From Streptomyces morookaense (lineage in GTDB: Bacteria > Actinomycetota > Actinomycetes > Streptomycetales > Streptomycetaceae): a stretch of DNA of 54,436 bases. The translations under genes and the position numbers were made by a program. Below the pieces are notes generated by a model. The model saw only the letters and a list, made by a program, of their open reading frames with translations. It was not told the origin of the DNA and made no database searches. The DNA is taken from assembly GCF_013030945.1 (NCBI RefSeq), contig NZ_JABBXF010000080.1, forward strand, positions 1-54,436. Reading direction: 5' to 3'. Positions 8,976-17,984 of the stretch are shown here, piece after piece (the first letter of the stretch is position 1; each line of letters begins with the position of its first letter).

Positions 8976-9992
8976 CTAGGCCCCCCAGTGCCCCGGCCGC
9001 ACCAGCCCGTCCGGCAGCTTCGTCGCCGCATCCCCCTTGGCCGCGTTCAGCTGCGGCTGGGTGAGGAAGAAGCTGCCGGTCAGGTCGGCGCCGGAGAGGT
9101 CTGCATCGCGCAGGTCGGCCCCGATGAGGTCCGCGCTGCGCAGGTCCGCGCCCGACAGGTCGGCGGCGATGAGGTATGCGCCGCGCAGATTGGCGCCACG
9201 GAGGTCGGCGCCCTTCAGGCGAGCGCCCATGAGGTCCGCTCCGCGGTGGTTCTTCGCCTTCCGGCCCACGGCTCCCCGCACCAGCTCGCTGGTGCGCAGC
9301 AGCAGCACGTTGACGTCCTGCCGGTGGGCGGCGACGTCCAGCTCGCGCAGCGCCTCGGGGCTCTGGCCGGCGAGACGCTCGGTGGTGGCGAGCAGCTTGC
9401 GGAGGTCGGCGTGCACCGGCCGGGCCGCCGGGAGCGTCAGCGCTTCCGTCAGGTACCACAGCAGCTCGTGCAGCTGCCGTACGACGGGGAAGACGGCGAA
9501 CATCTGCTCCGCGGTCCCCCGGTCCTGCCTCCAGTCGCGCCCGCCGAAGGTGTCCTGGGAGACCTTCTGGCCCGCGCCGAAGCAGTCGTAGACGGTGCAG
9601 CCGGGGAAGCCCTTGTCCCGGAGGCGGGCGTGGATGCCGCAGCTGAAGTCCGTCTGCAGGTTGGAGCACGGCTTGCCCGCGTCCTTGGTGACCGCGAAGT
9701 CGGCGGAGGCGGCGAAGGGCAGTGCGACGCAGCACAGCCCGAAGCAGTTGCTGCAGTCACCCTGCAGGACGGCGAGGGCGGTCCGGTCGGCTTCGGGCGC
9801 CGCCGCCCCGTGGCCCGTGCGCTGGTCCGCACGCTCCCGGAAACGTTTCTCCGAATGCTCCGGACGTTCAGACCTCTCAGAACGCTCCGGACGCCCCGGG
9901 CGCTTCCCGCCCCGCTTGGCCGGACGCTCCGGGCGCTCGGAGCGCCGCCGCTCCGGACGTTCAGGACGTCTCTCCGCACGCTTCTCGGACAC
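8976..9992 (-). CDS. pentapeptide-repeat protein with Cys-rich domain
   Basis: 338 residues. The first ~50 are almost wholly Arg, Glu, Pro, Ser and Lys (RPERPERR-type repeats). A Cys-rich domain follows (CSNCFGLCC, then single Cys at the starts of later strands), then helices, then pentapeptide repeats from about 255 to 310 with the A(D/N)LxG pattern (GADLRGANLRGAYL and so on), which fold as a right-handed beta-helix. Proteins of this build are common in Streptomyces and are not functionally assigned. It is convergent with the sigma factor gene. Start GTG 9992 has only a weak GGGA upstream. Confidence 0.8.
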   Translation of the reverse strand: MSEKRAERRPERPERRRSERPERPAKRGGKRPGRPERSERSERPEHSEKRFRERADQRTGHGAAAPEADRTALAVLQGDCSNCFGLCCVALPFAASADFAVTKDAGKPCSNLQTDFSCGIHARLRDKGFPGCTVYDCFGAGQKVSQDTFGGRDWRQDRGTAEQMFAVFPVVRQLHELLWYLTEALTLPAARPVHADLRKLLATTERLAGQSPEALRELDVAAHRQDVNVLLLRTSELVRGAVGRKAKNHRGADLMGARLKGADLRGANLRGAYLIAADLSGADLRSADLIGADLRDADLSGADLTGSFFLTQPQLNAAKGDAATKLPDGLVRPGHWGA

Positions 9993-10067
9993 TGTTCCCG
10001 TCCCGTCCCTGTTTCCCCGTGGATCCCCGGCCGCCCGGCGGCCGCAGCTTCCATTCTGGGACCGGCG

Positions 10068-12191
10068 TCAAATCCCGGGCCTCGGCGTCACCGTCACCCC
10101 GCCCGCCACGGCGCGCTGCCGGGGCGCGGACGGGCCCGTCCAGCAGGTGCCGCGGCGTGCGAGCAGGCGGCGGAGCCACAGCTCCGTGGAGACCAGGTCC
10201 GCGAGGCCGTCCAGGGGCAGCGCCTCCCCGCCCGCCGCCGCGCGCAGCGCACCCCGGACGACGCGGGCCTCGACCAGTCCCGCGTCCGCGAGGAGCGGGG
10301 TGTCGAAGAGGGCGAGCAGTGAGCTGAGGGAGGTGTGGAGCCCGGCGCGCACGGCCGCCGCGTGGGAGGCGTGGGAGGTGGCGCCCCAGCCGGCCGGCAG
10401 GTCCCGGATGCCGGCACCGGCCAGGACCGCGCGCAGCACCGAGGCGCGCGCCCCGGGCTGTACCCGGAGCGCCTCGGGGAGCGCGCGGCAGGCGCGTACG
10501 ACCTGGTTGTCGAGAAAGGGGGTGTGCAGCCGCTGGCCGCGGATCTCCGTGGCCTGTTCGAAGATGCGGTGGTCCGCCGCGTAGCGGGCGAGGGCTGCCG
10601 CGGCGCGTCGTTCGCCGGGCCGTTGCTGCAGTGCTGCGGGCCGGAGGGCCGCGCCGTGGAGGCGAACCGATACTTCGGCGAGGGCCTCTCCGGTCAGCCA
10701 GCGTGCGGCCGGTCCCGGCCGTACCCACGTGAGCGCGGCGAGCGAGGCGTCGACGGCTCCTGTCGTCCCGCCGCCCGGGCCCGCCGCTCCCGTCGGACGG
10801 AGCAGCCGTGCTGCTGCTTCTTCCAGTCCTTCCCGGTACGTCATCCGTGCGAGCCGGCGTGCCGCCCGGTAGACGGTGAAGGGAACGAAGAGGGAGTGCG
10901 CGGAGGGGCCGTCGGCGCGGGCCAGTGCGGAGACCGGCCGGAGCAGGTGACGCCTGCGGCGGTCCATCAACAGGTCGGCCAGACGTGCCGGATGAGCGTC
11001 AAGTACTTGTCGGGCGCCATGTCCGACGAAGTGGTCCGCGCTGCCGGCGGCCAGCCGTCGGCGGTGGCGTTCGGCGGTGACGAGCGAGGGGCCCGGTTCA
11101 TCGGTCAGCGGGCCGCGGTCGAGGTCTGCGTACGGAAGGGCCTCGGCCCCGGCGGCGACGACCACGTGGTGCAGCCGCGGGTTCGCGGCGAGGGCGCGGG
11201 CCCGTTCGAGTTCGGCCTCGCGGGTGCGGACGGGGCCGCCGGCCAGGTCGTTGAAGGTGACGGCCAGGAGGCGTTCGCCCGTGCCGCTGCCGTGTCCGAG
11301 CGGTGTGCCGGGGATGCCGGGCAGGCCGGCGGCGAGCAGGGCGAGCGTTGCGGAGGCGCTGCCGCCGGAGAGGTCGGCGCCGATTCCGGGGGCCGGCCCG
11401 CTGCCGCGTGCGGTGCGCCGGAAGGCCGGGCCCATGCCGGGGACGGGGCCGGGGTCGCGGTCCCCCAAGGGGTGGGCGGGGGCGTGCCGCGGGGCGGCGA
11501 ACCGGGCCCGTACCGCCTCGACGAGGGCGTCCCGCACGCCCGACACGGCTTGTTCGGCGGCGAGTTGGGGGGCGGCGACGGCGAGCGAGGCCTGGGGTTC
11601 GTAGCCGGTGACGTCCCGTGCGCCGTCGCGCAGCACGAGCGCGTGCCCCGGGGGCACGCGCCGCACGCCCGCGTAGGGGGTGCCGTCGCCGAGCGCCTCC
11701 GGGGAGTCGGGGCAGGCGAGCAGTGCTGCGAGGTACCCGATGTCGAGCTGGGCCTCGACGAGGTCGGCGAGCGGAAGCGCGGCGGTGGCGTAGGCGGTGC
11801 CGCCGGACCAGGAGGTGTGGAAGACCGGCCGGGCGCCGGCCAGGTCGCCGACGACGGTCAGGCGGCGGCCGACCTGGGCGACGGCGGTGTAACTGCCGGG
11901 CCAGGCGGTCAGATGCCGCAATGCGCCGCCGCGGGCGGCGAGCAGTCCGCCGCGCAGGGCGTCGTCGCTCGCGCCGCACCGGCCGAGCACGGCGAGGCGG
12001 GTGAGGGAGGCCCCGGCGTGGACGACGCGGATCTCGTCGGGCCGCCAGTCGCCGACGGCCCACAGCGGAGCCGGTCCGTCCCACAGGAGTTGGGCGCCCA
12101 CGGGCTGCACCGGTCCCGCTTCGGTCCCGTGCGGCGCGGCCCCGTTCCCGGCTCCGGAGGCGGTGCAGCTCCACCCCACCAACCAGCGCAT
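10068..12191 (-). CDS. asparagine synthase-related / lasso cyclase-like protein
   Basis: 707 residues resembling AsnB-type amidotransferases and lasso-peptide macrolactam synthetases. The glutaminase-like half (1-~200) starts MRWLVGW, so it lacks the N-terminal nucleophile Cys of true glutamine-dependent AsnB. The synthetase half has an SGG-containing ATP-pyrophosphatase loop near 285 (GADLSGGSASATLALL) and a C-terminal helical region with HTPFLDNQVV. ATG 12191 follows GGAGG by five bases; GTG 12203 is less likely. No precursor peptide, RRE protein or B2 protease was seen nearby, so a lasso pathway is not supported locally. Confidence 0.78.
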   Translation of the reverse strand: MRWLVGWSCTASGAGNGAAPHGTEAGPVQPVGAQLLWDGPAPLWAVGDWRPDEIRVVHAGASLTRLAVLGRCGASDDALRGGLLAARGGALRHLTAWPGSYTAVAQVGRRLTVVGDLAGARPVFHTSWSGGTAYATAALPLADLVEAQLDIGYLAALLACPDSPEALGDGTPYAGVRRVPPGHALVLRDGARDVTGYEPQASLAVAAPQLAAEQAVSGVRDALVEAVRARFAAPRHAPAHPLGDRDPGPVPGMGPAFRRTARGSGPAPGIGADLSGGSASATLALLAAGLPGIPGTPLGHGSGTGERLLAVTFNDLAGGPVRTREAELERARALAANPRLHHVVVAAGAEALPYADLDRGPLTDEPGPSLVTAERHRRRLAAGSADHFVGHGARQVLDAHPARLADLLMDRRRRHLLRPVSALARADGPSAHSLFVPFTVYRAARRLARMTYREGLEEAAARLLRPTGAAGPGGGTTGAVDASLAALTWVRPGPAARWLTGEALAEVSVRLHGAALRPAALQQRPGERRAAAALARYAADHRIFEQATEIRGQRLHTPFLDNQVVRACRALPEALRVQPGARASVLRAVLAGAGIRDLPAGWGATSHASHAAAVRAGLHTSLSSLLALFDTPLLADAGLVEARVVRGALRAAAGGEALPLDGLADLVSTELWLRRLLARRGTCWTGPSAPRQRAVAGGVTVTPRPGI

Positions 12192-12965
12192 TGCCGCCTC
12201 CACAGGCTGTGGACAATCAACAGGTAGCAGTCATCATGCACAGCGAAGCGGCGGTTTCGACATCCGGAAGACGACACCTGGACGCACCGGGAATGCAGTG
12301 CGGCGGCCAACTCGCCCGAAACCAGGGTGAAGTGCCGCGCCGTCACGGCTGTGCACGGGCCATGCTGCCACGGGAACGGGCCGCGCCCCGCACTCGTACG
12401 CGCGTGTCCTCGAACGCCCGCCACGGCTGGATCCGGCCAAAATCGGGCCGTCCGCTTATCGGGGATTCAGGGGGGCGCACTCGGGCAAGTGCTTCCACAG
12501 GCGGCACCGGTGCGGCGCCGACTGCCGTGCGACGCAAGGCGATGGCCGCCGTGCACAGCCGCGCGAGGACGCCCGGGACGCCGCAGGCCCACGCCCGGAC
12601 GGAAGTCCGACAGATGCCCGACAGGCCCGCAATATGACAGTCCGGGAGGCGCTGACCACCTCCCGGACCGTACCGCCGCCCGCGGGGAATGAGGCGACGG
12701 CTTCCCCCAGCCCACTGGATCCAGTTGCAGCGGGCCAACCCACGCTCCTCCATGGAACCGCTCCCGCAGTGGCGCGGACAGAGCGCACGGCAGGCGCACG
12801 GCCACACACAACCGGAGCACGTGCCCCTCGATGCACGCACATACGGGCCTGAATCTCGCCATCCGGGACAACACCTCTTAACGGTCGGGATGCGGGGAAC
12901 TACGCTGGGTTTACGAATGCCCCGTGCCTATGCCGGGGCGGGCGCCGTGTCGTCGAGGGGTGCGC
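12192..12965. promoter_or_regulatory. long intergenic region; promoter for the NsdA-like gene
   Basis: A 774-bp region between divergent genes with no convincing coding sequence: the frames that stay open are Arg/Pro/Ala-rich and lack ribosome-binding sites. A plausible vegetative promoter for the rightward gene is TTAACG at 12878-12883, 17 bp, then TACGCT at 12901-12906, giving a leader of about 55 bases. I see no lasso-type precursor peptide here. Otherwise nothing recognisable. Confidence 0.5.
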
Positions 12966-14456
12966 ATGTCCAGGGAGCCGCGCGGACCGAACGAGAAGCT
13001 GGGCACCGTTCTCGCCCTCGCAGGGATCAGCAACGCCGGCCTGGCCCGACGGGTCAACGACCTTGGTGCGCAGCGGGGTTTGACCCTTCGCTACGACAAG
13101 ACATCCGTCGCCCGATGGGTCTCCAAGGGCATGGTCCCGCAGGGCGCCGCCCCCCATCTGATCGCCGCCGCGATAGCGGGCAAGCTCGGCCGCCCCGTTC
13201 CGCTGCACGAAATCGGCCTCGCCGACGCCGATCCCGCGCCGGAGGTGGGGCTCTCCTTTCCGCGCGATGTCGGCCAGGCGGTGCGCAGTGCCACCGAGCT
13301 CTACCGGCTGGATCTCGCCGGTCGCCGTGCGGGCGGGGGCATTTGGCAGAGCCTGGCCGGTTCCTTCTCCGTCAGCGCGTACTCCACGCCCGCCTCGCGC
13401 TGGCTGATAACGCCTGCCGACAGCTCCGTCGCCCGCGAACCCCTCCAGGTGGTCAGGGAGGGCGGGACGGGCAGCGGCGACAGCAGCAACGGCAGTGCGT
13501 CCGGCGCCGGATGCTCCGGCCCGGACTGCGGTTTAGTGCAGCGTGTCGGCCACAGCGATGTGACGAAACTGCGCGAGGCGGCGGACGAGGCCCGCCGCTG
13601 GGACTCCAAGTACGGTGGCGGGGACTGGCGTTCGTCGATGGTGCCGGAGTGCCTGCGGGTGGACGCGGCACCGCTGCTGCTCGGTTCGTACAGCGACGAT
13701 GTGGGGCGTGCCCTGTTCGGCGCCACCGCCGAACTCACCCGGCTGGCCGGGTGGATGGCCTTCGACACCGGTCAACAGGAGGCTGCGCAGCGGTATTACA
13801 TCCAGGCGCTGCGCCTGGCCCGGGCGGCGGCCGACGTCCCGCTCGGCGGCTACGTGCTCGCGTCGATGAGCCTGCAGGCCACCTACCGCGGTTACGCGGA
13901 CGAGGGCGTGGACCTCGCGCAGGCCGCGCTGGAGCGCAACCGCGGCCTGGCCACGGCCCGGGCGATGAGCTTCTTCCGGCTGGTCGAGGCGCGCGCCCAC
14001 GCGAAGGCGGGGGACGCGGCCGCCTGCGGGGCGGCGCTCAAGGCCGCCGAGGGCTGGCTGGAGCGGTCGCGCCCGGGGGACGCGGACCCGTCCTGGCTCG
14101 ACTTCTACACCCAGGAGCGGTTCGCCGCCGACGCCGCCGAGTGCTACCGCGACCTGCGCATGCCCCGCCAGGTGCAGCGCTTCACCGAGCAGGCGCTGGC
14201 CCGTCCCACCGAGGAGTACGTGCGCTCGCACGGCCTGCGGCTGGTGGTGTCGGCCGTGGCCGAGCTGGAGTCGGGCAACCTGGACGCGGCCTGCGCCGCG
14301 GGAGCCAGGGCGGTGGAGGTCGCCGGACGGATCTCGTCGGCGCGCACGACCGAGTACGTGCGCGACCTGCTGCACCGCCTGGAGCCGTACGGCCACGAGC
14401 CGCGGGTGGTCGAACTGCGCGAGCGGGCACGGCCGCTGCTGGTCGCCCCGGCGTGA
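12966..14456 (+). CDS. NsdA-like sporulation-associated regulator
   Basis: 496 residues. An N-terminal helix-turn-helix (about 15-80) reads as LAGISNAGLARRVN and DKTSVARWVSKG. A middle linker includes an odd Gly/Ser/Cys patch (about 170-195), and a long alpha-helical C-terminal part of TPR-like hairpins follows (FDTGQQEAAQRYYIQALRLAR, then a regular alternation of Ala-rich helices to the end). The build matches Streptomyces NsdA/NsdB-type proteins, which negatively affect differentiation and antibiotic production; membership rather than function is asserted. ATG 12966 lies seven bases after GAGGGG. Confidence 0.75.
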   Translation: MSREPRGPNEKLGTVLALAGISNAGLARRVNDLGAQRGLTLRYDKTSVARWVSKGMVPQGAAPHLIAAAIAGKLGRPVPLHEIGLADADPAPEVGLSFPRDVGQAVRSATELYRLDLAGRRAGGGIWQSLAGSFSVSAYSTPASRWLITPADSSVAREPLQVVREGGTGSGDSSNGSASGAGCSGPDCGLVQRVGHSDVTKLREAADEARRWDSKYGGGDWRSSMVPECLRVDAAPLLLGSYSDDVGRALFGATAELTRLAGWMAFDTGQQEAAQRYYIQALRLARAAADVPLGGYVLASMSLQATYRGYADEGVDLAQAALERNRGLATARAMSFFRLVEARAHAKAGDAAACGAALKAAEGWLERSRPGDADPSWLDFYTQERFAADAAECYRDLRMPRQVQRFTEQALARPTEEYVRSHGLRLVVSAVAELESGNLDAACAAGARAVEVAGRISSARTTEYVRDLLHRLEPYGHEPRVVELRERARPLLVAPA

Positions 14457-14464
14457 CGGGGCGG

Positions 14465-14483
14465 CCCGCCGGCGCCCGGCGGG
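14465..14483 (+). terminator. GC-rich hairpin after the NsdA-like gene
   Basis: CCCGCCGG and CCGGCGGG form an 8-bp stem with a 3-base loop a few bases after the stop codon. Confidence 0.55.
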
Positions 14484-14646
14484 TGGTTGAACGGCGGCCG
14501 GAGCGGGAACCCCAGGTCATGGCCGTGCGTCAGCAAGATCGATGACCGGGTTTCGGCCCATTGTCAGTGGCACACGTCATCATGGGAACCGTGGGCGCGG
14601 GGACGGGCACGGTTCAGACGCGGGACGGTCGCGGGGAGGTGGCGTG

Positions 14647-15855
14647 ATGGCGGCGGCGTACGACTGCGATGTGCTGGTCGTCGGGGGCGGGATCGTGGGC
14701 CTCTCGACGGCGTATGCGCTCACGCGCGCCGTGCCGGGCACGCGGGTCGTCGTGCTGGAGAAGGAGAGCGGTCCGGCCCGCCACCAGACGGGCCGCAACA
14801 GCGGAGTGATCCACAGCGGGATCTACTACCGCCCCGGCTCGCTCAAGGCACGGTTCGCGGTGCAGGGCGCGGCGGAGATGGTGAAGTTCTGCGCCGAGCA
14901 CGGCCTGCCGCACGAGGTCACGGGCAAGCTGATCGTCGCCACCGAGCGCGCGGAGTTGCCCCGCCTGCACGCCCTGGTCCAGCGCGGCCGGGCGAACGGC
15001 ATCCCGGTCCGCGAGCTGGGCCGCGCCCAGATAGCGGAGTACGAGCCGCGGGTGCGGGGCCTCGGGGCCATCCGTGTCGGCACGACGGGCGTGTGCGACT
15101 TCGGCGCGGTGGCGGAGCGCCTGGCCGGACTCGCGGAGGACGCGGGGGCGTCCGTGCGGTACGGCGCGGAGGTGCGCGTGATCGGCCGGCGCGGCTCGGC
15201 GGTCGCGGTGCGCACGGCGCGGGGCGAGGTGCTGCGGGCGCGGGCCCTGGTCAACTGCGCGGGGCTGCACAGCGATGCGGTGGCCCGGATGGCGGGTGAC
15301 GATCCGGGGGCGCGGATCGTCCCGTTCCGCGGCGAGTACTTCGAGCTGCGCCCGGAGCGCACGGACCTGGTCCGCGGCCTGGTCTATCCGGTGCCGGACC
15401 CGGCCTTCCCGTTCCTGGGCGTCCACCTCACCCGTGGCATCGAGGGCCATGTGCACGTGGGGCCGAATGCGGTGCCCGCTCTCGCGCGCGAGGGCTACGC
15501 CTGGCATGTGGTGCGCCCGTCGGAGCTGGCGGGGACGCTCGCCTATCCCGGCACGTGGCGGATAGCGAGGCGCCACTGGCGGTACGGGGCGGGCGAGGTG
15601 CAGCGCTCCCTGTCGAAGCGCGCGTTCACGGAGACGGTGCGGCGACTCCTTCCGGAGGTGACGGAGGACGACCTGATACCGGCCCCGTCCGGGGTCCGGG
15701 CGCAGGCGGTGCTGCGGGACGGCTCGCTGGTGGACGACTTCCTGTTCGCGGAGTCGCCGCGAATGGTGCACGTGCTGAACGCGCCGTCGCCGGCGGCGAC
15801 GGCGTCGCTGCCGATCGGGCGCGAGGTGGCACGGAGGGTGCTGGCGGGTCTGTGA
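14647..15855 (+). CDS. lhgO: L-2-hydroxyglutarate oxidase
   Basis: 402 residues of the DAO-type FAD oxidoreductase family. The FAD dinucleotide fold is at the start (DVLVVGGGIVGLSTAYAL). The segment RHQTGRNSGVIHSGIYY near residue 45 is diagnostic of LhgO, which oxidises L-2-hydroxyglutarate to 2-oxoglutarate and passes electrons to the membrane quinone pool. The C-terminal FAD-contact segment is also present (SGVRAQAV near 340). ATG 14647 follows GGGGAGG with seven-base spacing; GTG 14644 is too close. It stands alone, so the role here is probably metabolite repair. Confidence 0.88.
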   Translation: MAAAYDCDVLVVGGGIVGLSTAYALTRAVPGTRVVVLEKESGPARHQTGRNSGVIHSGIYYRPGSLKARFAVQGAAEMVKFCAEHGLPHEVTGKLIVATERAELPRLHALVQRGRANGIPVRELGRAQIAEYEPRVRGLGAIRVGTTGVCDFGAVAERLAGLAEDAGASVRYGAEVRVIGRRGSAVAVRTARGEVLRARALVNCAGLHSDAVARMAGDDPGARIVPFRGEYFELRPERTDLVRGLVYPVPDPAFPFLGVHLTRGIEGHVHVGPNAVPALAREGYAWHVVRPSELAGTLAYPGTWRIARRHWRYGAGEVQRSLSKRAFTETVRRLLPEVTEDDLIPAPSGVRAQAVLRDGSLVDDFLFAESPRMVHVLNAPSPAATASLPIGREVARRVLAGL

Positions 15856-15872
15856 GCGCCCCGAAGGGGCGC
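15856..15872. terminator. short convergent-gene hairpin
   Basis: GCGCCCC, GAA loop, GGGGCGC: a 7-bp stem between the convergent lhgO and GH16 genes, usable in either direction. Confidence 0.55.
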
Positions 15873-15945
15873 GAGGCGTTGACATATGCGGTTCCGCCGC
15901 GTGGGCGCGAGCAACCACAACCGACCCGCAGCTGACGCGCGACGC

Positions 15946-16929
15946 TCACCGCGCAGGCGCATAGACCCGCACATAGTCGACCACCATCTGGTTGGGGAAC
16001 GGAGTTCCCCCGTCCGGTGCGCCGGGCCAGTCGCCCCCGACCGCCAGGTTGAGCAGCAGATAGTGCGGGTGGTCGAACACCCACCGCTGCCCGCGCCGCA
16101 GCTGCCCCGACCGGGCCGTTCCGTACACCTTGCCGTCCAGCAGCCACGTCACCTTTCCGGGGCTCCAGTCCACCCGGTACGTGTGGAAGTCGTCGGACAG
16201 GCTCCCGCCGTGCAGGCTCATGTGCTGCTCGAGCCCCTTCGCCACGTATCCGGGGCCGTGCACGGCGCCGTGCACGGTGCAGGGCTGGTGCCCGAGGACC
16301 TCCATCACGTCGATCTCGCCGTTGCCCGGCCAGGCGACCCGGTCGACGTTGGCCCCGAGCATCCAGAAGGCGGGCCACATCCCCTTGCCCTTCGGGACCT
16401 TGATCCGCGCCTCGAAGCGCCCGTAGGCCTGGGAGAACTTGCCCTTGGTCGTGATCCGCCCGGAGGTGATGTCGCAGGGCCCGACCGTGCAGTGCATCCA
16501 CGGCAGCCGTTCCCGCCGCGCGCTGATCACGAGGTGGCCGTCGCCGTCCAGGGCCACGTTCTCGTGCCGGTCGGTGTAGTACTCCCATTCGTGGTTGCCC
16601 CACTGCGGCTCGGCGCCGCGGTCGAAGCTCCACTTCGCGGGGTCGGGCCCGCGGTAGGAGGGCCCCCGGAACTCGTCCGCCCAGACGAGCCGCCAGTTGC
16701 CGCGCTCGCGTGGGGCGGCGGCGTCGTCGCGGGAGCCGTCGGCGGGCTGCCCGACGTGGCAGCCGGAGAGCAGTCCGGCGGTGACCAGGAGCGTCAGCGC
16801 CGAGAGCCGGGCGGCGGCGGGAAGAAAGCGCGGCCCCGTACGCCGTTTCGTCCGCCCTCTCGTATGCGTGCGCCCTCTCGTACGTGATCCCGTGGGTGAT
16901 CCCGTACGTGTTCTCGTAGGCGATCTCAT
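15946..16929 (-). CDS. GH16 family beta-glucanase lipoprotein
   Basis: 327 residues. The N-terminal 30 residues are low-complexity Arg/Thr/Gly, then a signal segment ending in a lipobox-like LLSGC near 56, so it is probably an exported lipoprotein. The catalytic motif GNGEIDVMEVLG near 205 supplies the nucleophile and acid/base Glu of glycoside hydrolase family 16, which cleaves beta-1,3 or beta-1,3/1,4 glucans. The Trp-rich beta-sandwich is complete to the C-terminus. The start is uncertain: ATG 16929 has a weak site and the Arg/Thr repeat may not be translated. It is expected to act at the cell surface. Confidence 0.85.
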   Translation of the reverse strand: MRSPTRTRTGSPTGSRTRGRTHTRGRTKRRTGPRFLPAAARLSALTLLVTAGLLSGCHVGQPADGSRDDAAAPRERGNWRLVWADEFRGPSYRGPDPAKWSFDRGAEPQWGNHEWEYYTDRHENVALDGDGHLVISARRERLPWMHCTVGPCDITSGRITTKGKFSQAYGRFEARIKVPKGKGMWPAFWMLGANVDRVAWPGNGEIDVMEVLGHQPCTVHGAVHGPGYVAKGLEQHMSLHGGSLSDDFHTYRVDWSPGKVTWLLDGKVYGTARSGQLRRGQRWVFDHPHYLLLNLAVGGDWPGAPDGGTPFPNQMVVDYVRVYAPAR

Positions 16930-17137
16930 TGCGAATGTCCGTCTCGTGCGGGTGCGGGCGCCCTGGCGGGCCGAGCGAGAAGGATCGTAAAAGCTGACAT
17001 ATCAGACTTTGGGTGTCGACACGGCGAGCCCGGCCCGGAGTGCCCCGTGCGGCTGCCCGCAGCCGGGTCCCGTCCTCCGGATCCGGGCCCAACGGCCCGG
17101 GACGCCGCGATCGCCGCGCCCGTAGACTGGCAGGACT

Positions 17138-17956
17138 GTGTCCGAGAACCTCACCCCCACCCAGTCCGCGCCCGTCCCGGCCCAGGCTCCCGCCCGTGCG
17201 GAGCAGCCCCGCAGGGACCGGTCGGAGCCGATGTTCCCCGACGGCCCGGTGGCGGACCCGGCGGGTTCGCACCACGAGCGCCGCATCCGCTCGTTCCAGC
17301 CGCGCCGCAGCCGGGTCACGCCCGGACAGGGCGAGGCGCTGCGCCGCCTGTGGCCCACGTGGGGCCTCGACATCGACGGGCTCAGCCGGCTGGACCTCGG
17401 CGAGCTCTTCGGCGACCCGGCGCTGCCCGTCGTCCTGGAGATCGGCTTCGGCATGGGCGAGGCCACGGCGCAGATGGCGGCGGCCGACCCCGGCACCGGC
17501 ATCCTGGCCTGCGACGTCCACACCCCCGGCCAGGGCAATCTGCTGAACCTCGCCGAGCGGGGCGGCCTCACCAACGTCCGCGTGGCGAACGGCGACGCGA
17601 TCATCCTCCTCCGCGAGATGCTCGCCCCCGATTCGCTCGCCGGCCTCCGCGTCTACTTCCCGGACCCCTGGCCCAAGAAGCGCCACCACAAGCGCCGTCT
17701 GATCCAGCCGGAGTTCCTGACCCTGGCCGCGTCCCGTCTCGCGCCGGGCGCGCTGCTGCACTGCGCGACGGACTGGGAGCCGTACGCCGAGCAGATGCTG
17801 GAGGTCCTGACGGCGGCGCCCGAGTTCGAGAACACCCAGGCCGACGGCGGCTTCGCCCCGCGCCCGGAGTTCCGCCCGCTGACCCGCTTCGAGGGCCAGG
17901 GCCTCGACAAGGGCCACGTCGTCCGTGACCTGCTGTTCCGTCGCAAGGCGTCGTAG
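17138..17956 (+). CDS. trmB: tRNA (guanine-N7-)-methyltransferase
   Basis: 272 residues; makes m7G46 in the variable loop of tRNA using SAM. A disordered 50-residue head precedes the fold. Motif I is EIGFGMGEATAQMA near 107, and the family signature YFPDPWPKKRHHKRRL near 175 carries the catalytic Asp and tRNA-binding basic residues. GTG 17138 is used, with GGCAGGA upstream; a TAGACT -10-like hexamer lies just 5' of it. Thirty bases separate it from the downstream PrsW gene, so the two may be cotranscribed. Confidence 0.93.
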   Translation: MSENLTPTQSAPVPAQAPARAEQPRRDRSEPMFPDGPVADPAGSHHERRIRSFQPRRSRVTPGQGEALRRLWPTWGLDIDGLSRLDLGELFGDPALPVVLEIGFGMGEATAQMAAADPGTGILACDVHTPGQGNLLNLAERGGLTNVRVANGDAIILLREMLAPDSLAGLRVYFPDPWPKKRHHKRRLIQPEFLTLAASRLAPGALLHCATDWEPYAEQMLEVLTAAPEFENTQADGGFAPRPEFRPLTRFEGQGLDKGHVVRDLLFRRKAS

Positions 17957-17984
17957 GGGCCGGGCACTTCGTTAGGGTCAATGG

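Noticed and set aside
10068..12965. Lasso peptide biosynthetic cluster
   Set aside because: Only a cyclase-like protein is present; no precursor, RRE or protease gene could be found on either strand nearby.
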